NCBI GenBank assembly: GCA_015075365.1
Contig: JABTUN010000002.1
Location: 186,001-250,000 of the forward strand
Reading direction: 5' to 3'
Origin: Verrucomicrobiaceae bacterium
Lineage (GTDB): Bacteria; Verrucomicrobiota; Verrucomicrobiia; Verrucomicrobiales; Verrucomicrobiaceae
DNA length: 64,000 nucleotides
Made by a program: the position numbers and the translations under genes. This document shows positions 17,540 to 24,568 of the stretch, piece by piece (the first letter of the stretch is position 1; the number at the start of each line of letters is the position of its first letter). The notes beneath the pieces are model-generated. The model had not been told where the DNA came from. It saw only the letters and a list, made by a program, of their open reading frames with translations, and searched no databases.

Positions 17540-17773
17540 ATGAAACGCCGCAAGTCTGACTACCACATCAATCTGTTCTACAGCGCGGAGGACGGCGGCT
17601 ACATCGCCGACGTGCCGGACTTGAAGTCCTGTGCGGCGTTTGGGGAGACTCCGGAGCAAGCCTTGAAAGAAGTCTTGAACGCGAAGTCGGCCTGGCTGGC
17701 GGCGGCGAAGAAGCACAAGAAGCCGGTGCCTGCCCCGCTTTACCGTCCAGCGATCTATGCCGTGGCGGGGTGA
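17540..17773 (+). CDS. HicB-like small protein
   Basis: 77 aa. The fold signature of HicB antitoxins is clear: YHINLFYSAEDGGYIADVPDLKSCAAFGETPEQALKEVLNAKSAWLAAAK. HicB normally neutralises the mRNA interferase HicA, encoded next to it, but no HicA-like ORF is present on either side. There is no added DNA-binding domain; the C-terminus is only a short Pro-rich tail. It sits 50 bp after cas12b and directly before cas4-cas1 on the same strand, so it is probably part of the cas transcript. Its role there is unknown: orphan antitoxin, RNA-binding accessory, or passenger. Confidence 0.82.
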   Translation: MKRRKSDYHINLFYSAEDGGYIADVPDLKSCAAFGETPEQALKEVLNAKSAWLAAAKKHKKPVPAPLYRPAIYAVAG

Positions 17774-17830
17774 TTGGATTGGCCGCGAAGCGGCGGGGAT
17801 TTGACAGGTGGGCTTATACTACCCGCCGTC

Positions 17831-19654
17831 ATGAATGCCGCTGCCCCGATTCAAACGCAGGATGACGTGATGTCCCTGCAACCGCCGCTGCCGGTGCGCC
17901 GGCTGCACAACTTCATCTACTGCCAGCGCCTCTTCTATTACCAGTGGGTGGAGAACCTGTTCGAGGAGAACGCGGACACGATCGCCGGAAGCCATGCGCA
18001 CCGGAACGTGGACAAGCCCTCGAACTATGACGAGGACCGCAAGACGGCGCTGGCGGAGGGCCTGCCGGAAGGGGCGCGGCTGCGGAGCCTGAAGCTGGAA
18101 AGCATCACCCTGGGGCTGGTGGGTGTGGTGGATCTGATCGAGGGCGGGCCGGAGGGCGCGGAAGTCGTGGACTATAAGAAGGGCAGCGCGAAGCGGAGCC
18201 AGAACGGCGAGCGCGTGGCGAAGGAGAGCGATGCGGTGCAGGTGATGGCTCATGCGCTGCTGCTGGAAGAAGAAGGCACCCGGGTGACGCGGGGCTGGAT
18301 CTACTACGCGGAGGACAAGCGCCGGGTGGGCGTGGAGCTGACGCCGGAACTGCGGGAGCTGACGCTGCGCTCGCTGGAGGCAGCGAAGGCGCTGGCGGCC
18401 AGCGGCGAGTGCCCGCCGCCGCTGGTGCATGATCCGCGCTGCCTTCACTGCTCCGCCTACCCGATCTGCCTGCCGAATGAGAGCCGCTGGTGGGCGGCGG
18501 GCTTTGAGGAGAAGGTGGATGAGCAGCAGATGGCCTTTGTGTTTGAGGGCTGGCAGGAACGTGGAACGGGTTTTCAACCTGTTCGGACTGGAGCGGGGGC
18601 GGACGGGGGCGTCCGCGCCCCCGAGATCAAGGAAGCGCCGAGGCCGGGTTGTGATGCGGGGGAGATTCTAGTGGTGCAGGAGCCGGGGGCGCAGGTGGGG
18701 CAGCGCGGGGACATGTTCACGGTGAGCGTGAAGGGCGAGGTGGTGCAGAAGATGCCGGGGCATCAACTGCGGGCGATCTATGTGTATGGCGCGGTGCAGC
18801 TCACGGCGCAGGCGGTGCAGACGGCGCTGGAGCTGGACATCGACGTGGCCTACTTCTCCCCGGCGGGCCGCTTCCTCGGCATGCTGCGCGGCCTGCCGAC
18901 GAGCGGGGTGGATGCGCGGATGGGCCAGTATGAATGCTTCCAAAAGGAACCCATCCGCCTGAAGCTGGCCCGCGAGGTAATCCGGGCGAAGATTCACAAC
19001 CAGCGCGTGCTCCTCATGCGGAATGGCGATGCGCCGGAAAGCGCGCTCAAGACCATGGCGGAGCTGCGGGACGGCGTGGCGGAGGTGGAAGACCGCACGC
19101 AGCTCCTCGGCTACGAGGGCATGGCGGCGAACCTGTACTTTGAGCACTTCCCCACGATGCTCAAAGGGCGTGGCGAAGCCTGGCGCTTTGATTTCCAAGG
19201 GCGAAACAAGCGTCCGCCGCGTGATCCAGTGAACGCGCTGCTGTCCATGGCCTACAGCATGCTGGCAAAGGAACTGACGGGCATGTGCCATGCGGTGGGG
19301 CTGGATCCGTTCCTGGGCTTCCTCCACCAGCCGCGCTATGGACGGCCGGCGCTCGCTTTGGACCTGATGGAGGAGTTTCGTCCGCTGATCGCGGACAGCG
19401 TGGTAATCTCCCTGATCAACCGGGGAGAGCTGGGCGTGGAGGATTTTGTGCGGAGCGCGAACGGTACCTTCCTGAAGGACGGAGGCCGCCGGGCCTTCTG
19501 GGAAGGCTATTTCCGCCGGATGGACATGGAGGTGAGCCACCCGGAATTCGGCTACAAGATGAGCTACCGCCGCATGCTGGAGGTGCAGGGCCGCCAGCTC
19601 TGGCGCTACCTGCGCGGGGAGGCGGCGGGCTACCATGGATTCACCACGAGATAG
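17831..19654 (+). CDS. cas4-cas1: Cas4-Cas1 fusion, spacer acquisition nuclease/integrase
   Basis: 607 aa from the ATG at 17831; the frame is open back to a TTG at 17774, which is a weaker choice. The Cas4 part (~1-220) has RRLHNFIYCQRLFYY, the RecB-type motifs GVVDLIEG and VVDYKKG, and the iron-sulfur cysteines in YCQRL and CLHCSAYPIC. The Cas1 part (~275-607) has the catalytic Glu in GYEGMAANLYF and His/Asp in GFLHQPRYGRPALALDL. Cas4 trims prespacers next to the PAM and Cas1 integrates them. Such fusions are typical of type V-B and I-U loci. The linker (~residues 240-270) is encoded by a REP-like hairpin sequence at about 18580-18625. Composition is GC-rich like the chromosome, unlike cas12b. 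Confidence 0.95.
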   Translation: MNAAAPIQTQDDVMSLQPPLPVRRLHNFIYCQRLFYYQWVENLFEENADTIAGSHAHRNVDKPSNYDEDRKTALAEGLPEGARLRSLKLESITLGLVGVVDLIEGGPEGAEVVDYKKGSAKRSQNGERVAKESDAVQVMAHALLLEEEGTRVTRGWIYYAEDKRRVGVELTPELRELTLRSLEAAKALAASGECPPPLVHDPRCLHCSAYPICLPNESRWWAAGFEEKVDEQQMAFVFEGWQERGTGFQPVRTGAGADGGVRAPEIKEAPRPGCDAGEILVVQEPGAQVGQRGDMFTVSVKGEVVQKMPGHQLRAIYVYGAVQLTAQAVQTALELDIDVAYFSPAGRFLGMLRGLPTSGVDARMGQYECFQKEPIRLKLAREVIRAKIHNQRVLLMRNGDAPESALKTMAELRDGVAEVEDRTQLLGYEGMAANLYFEHFPTMLKGRGEAWRFDFQGRNKRPPRDPVNALLSMAYSMLAKELTGMCHAVGLDPFLGFLHQPRYGRPALALDLMEEFRPLIADSVVISLINRGELGVEDFVRSANGTFLKDGGRRAFWEGYFRRMDMEVSHPEFGYKMSYRRMLEVQGRQLWRYLRGEAAGYHGFTTR

Positions 19655-19708
19655 CGGAGGGCTGAGAGCAAAGAGCTGAGAGTCCAAACCAAGAACCGCG
19701 AACCGCCC

Positions 19709-19996
19709 ATGAGAACCCGCTACCTCATCTGCTACGACATCTGCCACCCGAAGCGCCTGCGCCGGGTGGCGAAGGCCATGGAAGGCTACGGCGTGCGCCT
19801 CCAGTACAGTGTCTTTGAATGCGCCCTGGACGAGAAACGCTACCGCAAGATGGAGGCGGAACTCCAGCCCATCCTGAACCATGACGAGGACCAGGTCTTG
19901 TTTGTCAGCCTGGGGCCGGAGGACAGCAGCCACGGCCTGCGGATCGAGGCGATGGGCCTGCCCTACCTCGTCCGCAGCCGGGTGACGATTGTGTGA
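19709..19996 (+). CDS. cas2: Cas2, spacer acquisition subunit
   Basis: 95 aa, the normal length. The ferredoxin-like fold is recognisable: RYLICYDICHPKRLRRVAKAM with the conserved Asp after the first strand, GYGVRLQYSVFEC, and a late strand DQVLFVSLGPED. A Cas2 dimer bridges two Cas1 dimers during spacer integration. It follows cas4-cas1 by 54 bp on the same strand and ends about 400 bp before the array. No catalytic oddity seen. Confidence 0.95.
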   Translation: MRTRYLICYDICHPKRLRRVAKAMEGYGVRLQYSVFECALDEKRYRKMEAELQPILNHDEDQVLFVSLGPEDSSHGLRIEAMGLPYLVRSRVTIV

Positions 19997-20026
19997 AGCC
20001 GGTTCTCGGCTGGCAGTTGGCAGTGA

Positions 20027-20121
20027 TGCGGGCACTCCTGCCCGCAGAGAGCCAGTGGTTCCCGGTTCATGCCCGGCCAGCAGGGAATTTTGCGCTTGCG
20101 CTCGCGGACGTTCCCGCGAGC
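20027..20121 (+). other. two strong hairpins downstream of cas2
   Basis: A 7-bp stem TGCGGGC/GCCCGCA (20027-20033 with 20040-20046) and an 8-bp stem GCTCGCGG/CCGCGAGC (20100-20107 with 20114-20121), each with a 6-nt loop. Neither is followed by a T-run, so they are not classic terminators. They could be part of a structured RNA or processing sites between cas2 and the tracrRNA candidate. Confidence 0.5.
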
Positions 20122-20151
20122 ATGGGGCGGCCATGTGCCACCGACCACCTT

Positions 20152-20250
20152 TCCTCCGCCATTGGGAAGGCAAGCTCTAGGAAATCCTGAGTGGATATCT
20201 GATCTCTGAAATCATGACGACCGAAGCGGCGGCGCTCCTCGCGAGCGCGG
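20152..20250 (+). ncRNA. candidate tracrRNA region with split anti-repeat
   Basis: Bases 20208-20227 match the reverse complement of the first 20 bases of the CRISPR repeat at 17 of 20 positions, ending in an unbroken run of nine (GACCGAAGC). Upstream, CAAGCTC (20171-20177) and CCGCC (20156-20160) complement the next parts of the repeat in the correct antiparallel order, with loops between, as in the discontinuous pairing known for Cas12b tracrRNA. A perfect hairpin GCGCTC/GAGCGC (20232-20248) follows. Strand is inferred: plus is favoured by the array layout, but the same pairing would hold for minus-strand transcription of both RNAs. Ends are approximate. Confidence 0.6.
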
Positions 20251-20398
20251 AAGTGCCGGGCCTGTCCCGTAGCCGCGCTCGCGAAGGGCGTCAGACACTA
20301 TTTAGATAGACGCGGAAAGGCTGGCAACAGCGTTCCACAACAAGCGCTCGCGCCAAGCGGCTGAAAGGCTGTTCGCAGGCCCGTTCCACGGCCTAGCC
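20251..20398 (+). promoter_or_regulatory. possible CRISPR leader
   Basis: The stretch directly before the first repeat contains the only AT-rich patch of the region (CACTATTTAGATAGA near 20296-20310) and no ORF. Position next to cas2 and before the first repeat fits a leader. No promoter boxes can be called with confidence. Confidence 0.35.
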
Positions 20399-21282
20399 GC
20401 TTCGGTCTTGATGATTCCAGCGAGCTTGAGGCGGCAAAGGGGTTTATTCATGTTTCCTCTCTGATTTAGCTTCGGTCTTGATGATTCCAGCGAGCTTGAG
20501 GCGGGTCCTGCTGCGGCCACTCCCGTGCCAGAATCTCCCGCTTCGGTCTTGATGATTCCAGCGAGCTTGAGGCGGACCCAAGCCCGCCGCGCCCCCGCCG
20601 ACGAAAACCTTGCTTCGGTCTTGATGATTCCAGCGAGCTTGAGGCGGAGCCGCTCCGTGTCGCAACGCGCCTCCGCCGGTGTGCTTCGGTCTTGATGATT
20701 CCAGCGAGCTTGAGGCGGCGCCGGATGAATGAACTCGATTTCCGCGCCGTAGTGCTTCGGTCTTGATGATTCCAGCGAGCTTGAGGCGGGGCATCGCAGG
20801 GCAGGTGGAAGCCGCCGTCGATGGCTTCGGTCTTGATGATTCCAGCGAGCTTGAGGCGGAAACGCCTCATCGGTGTTGATGTCACCCAGCACTTTGCTTC
20901 GGTCTTGATGATTCCAGCGAGCTTGAGGCGGAACTAAAAAGTTTTTGGGATTGTCGGCCATTATTTGCTTCGGTCTTGATGATTCCAGCGAGCTTGAGGC
21001 GGATTTGTGCCAGCCAGTCTATCCAATTGGAGGAGTGCTTCGGTCTTGATGATTCCAGCGAGCTTGAGGCGGATGATCTCGTGGATGAAGTTGGATTTGA
21101 ACCACAGCTTCGGTCTTGATGATTCCAGCGAGCTTGAGGCGGCTTCATCCTTCATTCTCTATCCTTCCGCCATGCCGCTTCGGTCTTGATGATTCCAGCG
21201 AGCTTGAGGCGGCCTCCCTCCTTCCTCTTCTCCCTCTCCCCCTCTTGCTTCGGTCTTGATGATTCCAGCGAGCTTGAGGCGA
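20399..21282 (+). CRISPR. CRISPR array, 13 repeats of 36 bp, 12 spacers
   Basis: Repeats begin at 20399, 20469, 20540, 20612, 20683, 20754, 20824, 20896, 20967, 21037, 21107, 21177 and 21247. They start GCTTCGGTCTTG and end GAGCTTGAGGCGG. All copies are identical except the last, whose final G is A. Spacers are 34-36 bp. On the plus strand the repeat's AGCGAGC followed by TTGAG resembles, from memory, the Alicyclobacillus Cas12b repeat. The terminal variant at 21282 also suggests the leader is on the left. Spacer 12 (21213-21246) is a pure pyrimidine tract with low information. None of the spacers visibly matches another place in the window. Confidence 0.97.
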
Positions 21283-21797
21283 GTTGGTGGCCAATCCGAA
21301 CCTTTTTCGTCCTTTTTCTCTCTTTCGGCCAATCGGAATCCCGTTTGTCGGACGCGGCGCAGCGCGTCCCTACCTTCTCACGTCTCACTTCTAACTTCAG
21401 CCCCTCCGCCCTCCGCTCTCTTTCGGCCAAGCCAGGGGGAACGTTCAACGTCGAACGTCCAACGCGGAACGTTCAAGGACAGAGCGGGCTCAAGCCCGAA
21501 CGACGAACGACGAACGCGTACCTCCGCCCTCTCCCTGTCTCGTCGGACGCGGCGCAGCGCGTCCCTACCGACCTCTCACGTCTCACTTCTCACTTCAGCC
21601 CCTCCGCCCTCCGCTCTCCGCCCTCTGCCCTTTTTCGTCTTTTTGTCTCTCTTTCGGCCAAGCCAGGGCGAACATTCAACGACGGAACGGGCTGCTGCGA
21701 AGCCGCGAAGAGAGTCTCCGCGCTCCCGTCCGTGCCTTTTGAAAAAACGCCCTCACCGGCCACTGGCCGGTACTACAACCGCGCATGCGGCCGCGCC
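21283..21797. other. 515-bp intergenic cluster of hairpin repeats
   Basis: The array runs straight into the same repeat family seen at 5.9-6.7 and 8.9-9.6 kb, here inverted: CTCTTTCGGCC motifs and GTCGGACGCGGCG...GTCCCTAC hairpins at 21347-21373 and 21542-21568, and a CGGGCTCAAGCCCG hairpin near 21486. No gene is seen. If the CRISPR array were transcribed on the minus strand its leader would have to lie in this repeat DNA. Confidence 0.75.
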
Positions 21798-22880
21798 TCA
21801 CCAGTCCTTCTTGTTCGGCGGCGGGATGCTCTGGCGGTTGGACATGGGGATGTTCGTGATTTCGTCCATGTACTGCCGCAGCAGGCCCTCCGCCTCGCCG
21901 GGCGTGAAGCCGGTGCGCGGGTTGCGGCGGTCACCCGCTGCCTTGTCCGCCATCTGCTTCTTCTCATCCCCGCCTTCACCACCGGGTTTGGCCCCGTTGG
22001 GGCCCTTGCCATCCCGTTCCTTCTCCGAGGGCTCCTCCCCTGCGCCGGGTTGTTCGCCCTTCTCCTTGCCATCGGCGGCCTGGATGCGGCCTTGGGGCAG
22101 GTTTTTGGCGTCCTTGCCACCGATGCCGTCGTCCTCGCCTTTTTTCTCGCCCTGATTGTCTTTCTTCTCGGCCTCGTCGCCCTGCGGCTGGCCGCCCTGG
22201 CCCTCCTTGCCGCTCTGCTGGCCTTCCTGGCCCTCCTGTCCTTCGCCGGACTCGCCTTTCTGGCCCTGCTGCCCTTTGTCGCCCTTCTGGCCTTTTTGCC
22301 CTTTCTGCCCCTGCTGCTGCTTTTCCATCTCATCCAGCGCCTTGCGGAGGTTTTCGAGCATTTTGGCCACATGATCGCGGTTTTCCTGCAACTGCTTGTT
22401 GTCCGGCTCGATCTCCAGCGCGGCATCGAAATGGCTCAAGGCGTCCATCCAGCGTTGGAGGGTGATTTTCGGCTGTTTCGCCAGTCCCAGCGCCCCCTGG
22501 TCATAGAGTGTGTGTCCCAGTCCCCGGTGTGCCCGGCCGCGCAGCCCGCGATCGTGGCTGTGGAGCGCCTCACTGAAATTGCGCGTGGATCCGTCGTAGT
22601 CCGTGAGGTTGTGCTCCGCCACCGCCAGCCCGTACAGCAGCTCCTGCCGCGCCGAGGCCGTGAACCCCTCGTCTTTGAGCAGCTTGTCATAGAGCTCGCG
22701 GGCCTGGTCGTAGTTCTTGGACACGAGGGCCTCCTTGGCCTCCTGGGGCGTCGGCCCAGGCTTGCGCAGGATGGAGGCCAGCGATGCCGCGCCCGCGTCC
22801 ACACCGCCGAGAAGAACCACCACGGCGGCGCACAGGCCTGCCGCACGTCCCTGCCATGCTGATGAAAGGAAGAAGCTCAT
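21798..22880 (-). CDS. TPR protein with charged Gly/Gln/Lys-rich tail, BatC-like
   Basis: 360 aa with a signal peptide or N-terminal membrane segment (GLCAAVVVLLGGVDAGAAS). Residues ~40-170 hold TPR-type helices (NYDQARELYDKLLKDEG, YGLAVAEHNLTDYDGSTRNFSEAL, SHFDAALEIEPDNKQLQENRD). Residues ~190-310 are a low-complexity tract of Gly, Gln, Lys and Glu (GQKGQKGQKGDKGQQGQKG). The end (GEAEGLLRQYMDEI, then a KKDW terminus) matches the short C-terminal block common in BatC proteins of Bacteroides-type aerotolerance operons. No batA/B/D genes are adjacent, so the link to that system is only by domain layout. Confidence 0.75.
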   Translation of the reverse strand: MSFFLSSAWQGRAAGLCAAVVVLLGGVDAGAASLASILRKPGPTPQEAKEALVSKNYDQARELYDKLLKDEGFTASARQELLYGLAVAEHNLTDYDGSTRNFSEALHSHDRGLRGRAHRGLGHTLYDQGALGLAKQPKITLQRWMDALSHFDAALEIEPDNKQLQENRDHVAKMLENLRKALDEMEKQQQGQKGQKGQKGDKGQQGQKGESGEGQEGQEGQQSGKEGQGGQPQGDEAEKKDNQGEKKGEDDGIGGKDAKNLPQGRIQAADGKEKGEQPGAGEEPSEKERDGKGPNGAKPGGEGGDEKKQMADKAAGDRRNPRTGFTPGEAEGLLRQYMDEITNIPMSNRQSIPPPNKKDW

Positions 22881-23157
22881 GGGATACTGATGCTACAGAC
22901 ATCGCCCGCTGTCGAGCACTTGCCTTGTCCGGGAAGCGGAAGAGGGTAGAGGGGGGGAAGAGGGAGGAGAGAAGGGAGAGGATAGCGGGTGAGAGGTGAG
23001 ACGTGAGCAGTGAGAGGTCAGACGTGGAACCTGAGACTTGAAACTTGGAACCTGAAAAGACCCGCAGCCACGAGTCCGGCGCGACGCGGCCACCGCCACA
23101 ACGCCACGGGCGGAGAGAATGCTTGCCGCAGGCGCGCTCCACGGCAATTTGACCCGG
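22881..23157. other. intergenic with weak repeats
   Basis: Divergent region between the BatC-like gene and the stress-protein operon. It contains purine-rich direct repeats (GAGGTGAGACGTGAGCAGTG, GAGGTCAGACGTGG, GAAACTTGGAACCTG) related to the hairpin-repeat clusters elsewhere. It must hold both promoters; I cannot pick out boxes. Confidence 0.45.
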
Positions 23158-23601
23158 ATGAACTCCGCCCTGCCTCCCGGTTCCTGGAAAAAAGTGCTCG
23201 TCCCCACGGATTTCTCCGACTGCGCCCGCGTGGCGCTCGAAACCACCGCCGCGTGGCATCGCGACACCGGCGGCGCCGTGGTGCTGCTGCATGTGTGCGA
23301 GCCCGGCTACGAGGGCCTGCGGGTGCAGACCAGCGGCCTGCACCAGCAGATGGAGCAGGCGGCCAGGGACGAGCTGGCGCAGGCGCAGCGCGTGCATTTC
23401 CCCCAGGCGGAGAATGTCCGCGCGCTCGTCGTGCCCGGGCGTCCGGCGGAGACGATCTGCCGCGTGGCCGCGGAGGAGGACGTGGACGCCATCGTGATCC
23501 CGACCCATGGCCACTCCGGCCTGGCCCGCGCGCTGCTGGGCAGCGTGGCGGAGAAAGTCGTGCGCCACGCGCCTTGCAGCGTGCTGATCGTGCGGGAATG
23601 A
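23158..23601 (+). CDS. universal stress protein, UspA family
   Basis: 147 aa from the ATG at 23158 (MNSALPPGSWKKVLVPTDFSD). The alpha/beta fold is shown by VLVPTDFSDCARVALETTA, VVLLHVCEPGYEG and the ATP-binding motif THGHSGLARALLGSVAEKVV followed by RHAPCSVLIVRE. It likely binds ATP and is induced by stress. It lies 28 bp before a cation exchanger gene on the same strand; a Usp next to transporters is a common regulatory pairing. Confidence 0.92.
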   Translation: MNSALPPGSWKKVLVPTDFSDCARVALETTAAWHRDTGGAVVLLHVCEPGYEGLRVQTSGLHQQMEQAARDELAQAQRVHFPQAENVRALVVPGRPAETICRVAAEEDVDAIVIPTHGHSGLARALLGSVAEKVVRHAPCSVLIVRE

Positions 23602-23629
23602 ACCTCCAATCCCCTGCCCGCACCGCCGC

Positions 23630-24568
23630 ATGATTGAATCCGCGCTTTTTCTCCTCGTTGGCATCGTGCTGGCATGGTTCGGCGGGGAGATGTTTGTGAA
23701 AGGCGGTGTCGGCCTGGCCCACTGGGCGCGCTGGCCCACCGCCGTCATCGGTGTCACCGTGGCCGCCTTTGGCACCTCCTCGCCGGAGCTGATGGTCGCC
23801 ATCAACGCCGCCGTGGACGGCCTGCCGGAGATCTCCCTGGGCGATGTGCTGGGCAGCAATGTGGTGAACATCGCCCTGGTGCTGGCGGTGGTCCTCGCCG
23901 CCTCCGGCATGAAGGTGGAGAGTGACGGTGTGTGGCGGGACTGGACCGCCGCGCTGCTGGTGCCGGGCATCATGTACTTGGTGCTGCTGGACGGCTGGTT
24001 CTCACGACTGGACGCCGCCATCCTGCTGACCTGCTTCAGCGCCTGGCTGTGGCTGGTGATCACGCAGGCGCGCCAGCATGCGAAAAAGCAGCCGGCGCAC
24101 GCCCAGCGCAGCACGCCCTACAAGCCCGGGTTCTTCATCCTCGCGGGCCTCGCCCTGTTGATCGTCGCCGCGCACTGCGTCATCCGCGGGGGCAAAGGCG
24201 TGGCCGAGGCGCTGGGCTGGAGCCCCTTCATCGTGGGCGCGGTGGTGGTGGCCGCTGCCACCAGCACGCCGGAGCTGGCCACCACGCTCATCGCCCGCAT
24301 GCGCGGCCATCACGATGTCGGTTTGGGCAACATTCTCGGCAGCAATGTCTTCAACGCTCTCTTCATCGCGTCCACCGTGGCGCTCATCCAGCCCTACAAG
24401 GTCAATCTGCCGGAGATCCAGCCCAGCTTGATCTTTGGCGTCCTGACCGTGCTGCTGATCCTTCCCTCCCGCTCCGGTATGATCCGCCGCTGGCGCGGGG
24501 TGCTGCTCATCGGCCTCTACGGCGCCTATGTGCTGCTGACCCTGGACCGTAACGCGCCGCATCCATGA
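23630..24568 (+). CDS. sodium/calcium exchanger family (CaCA) antiporter
   Basis: 312 aa, about ten membrane segments. Both alpha-repeats of the CaCA family are present: GTSSPELMVAINAAV...GDVLGSNVVNIAL in the first half and ATSTPELATTLIARM...GNILGSNVFNALF in the second, carrying the ion-binding Glu, Ser and Asn residues. It would exchange Na+ or H+ for Ca2+ across the cytoplasmic membrane (YrbG-type). Its stop overlaps the next start by 4 bp (ATGA), so the two antiporters are translationally coupled. Confidence 0.93.
   Translation: MIESALFLLVGIVLAWFGGEMFVKGGVGLAHWARWPTAVIGVTVAAFGTSSPELMVAINAAVDGLPEISLGDVLGSNVVNIALVLAVVLAASGMKVESDGVWRDWTAALLVPGIMYLVLLDGWFSRLDAAILLTCFSAWLWLVITQARQHAKKQPAHAQRSTPYKPGFFILAGLALLIVAAHCVIRGGKGVAEALGWSPFIVGAVVVAAATSTPELATTLIARMRGHHDVGLGNILGSNVFNALFIASTVALIQPYKVNLPEIQPSLIFGVLTVLLILPSRSGMIRRWRGVLLIGLYGAYVLLTLDRNAPHP

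Noticed and set aside
17831-19996. Assignment of the cas genes to type I-U (I-G) because of the Cas4-Cas1 fusion
   Set aside because: No Cas3, Cas7, Cas5 or Cas8-like genes are present, while the adjacent effector has Cas12b RuvC motifs.
20027-20121. Intrinsic terminators after cas2
   Set aside because: Two strong hairpins are there but neither is followed by a run of T on either strand.
20302-21448. Minus-strand ORFs encoding repeated SSLESSRPK-type peptides
   Set aside because: These are translations of the CRISPR repeats and spacers, not genes.
21186-22862. 558-aa plus-strand ORF over the last CRISPR repeats and the TPR gene
   Set aside because: Begins in a CRISPR repeat, crosses intergenic repeats and is antisense to the BatC-like protein.
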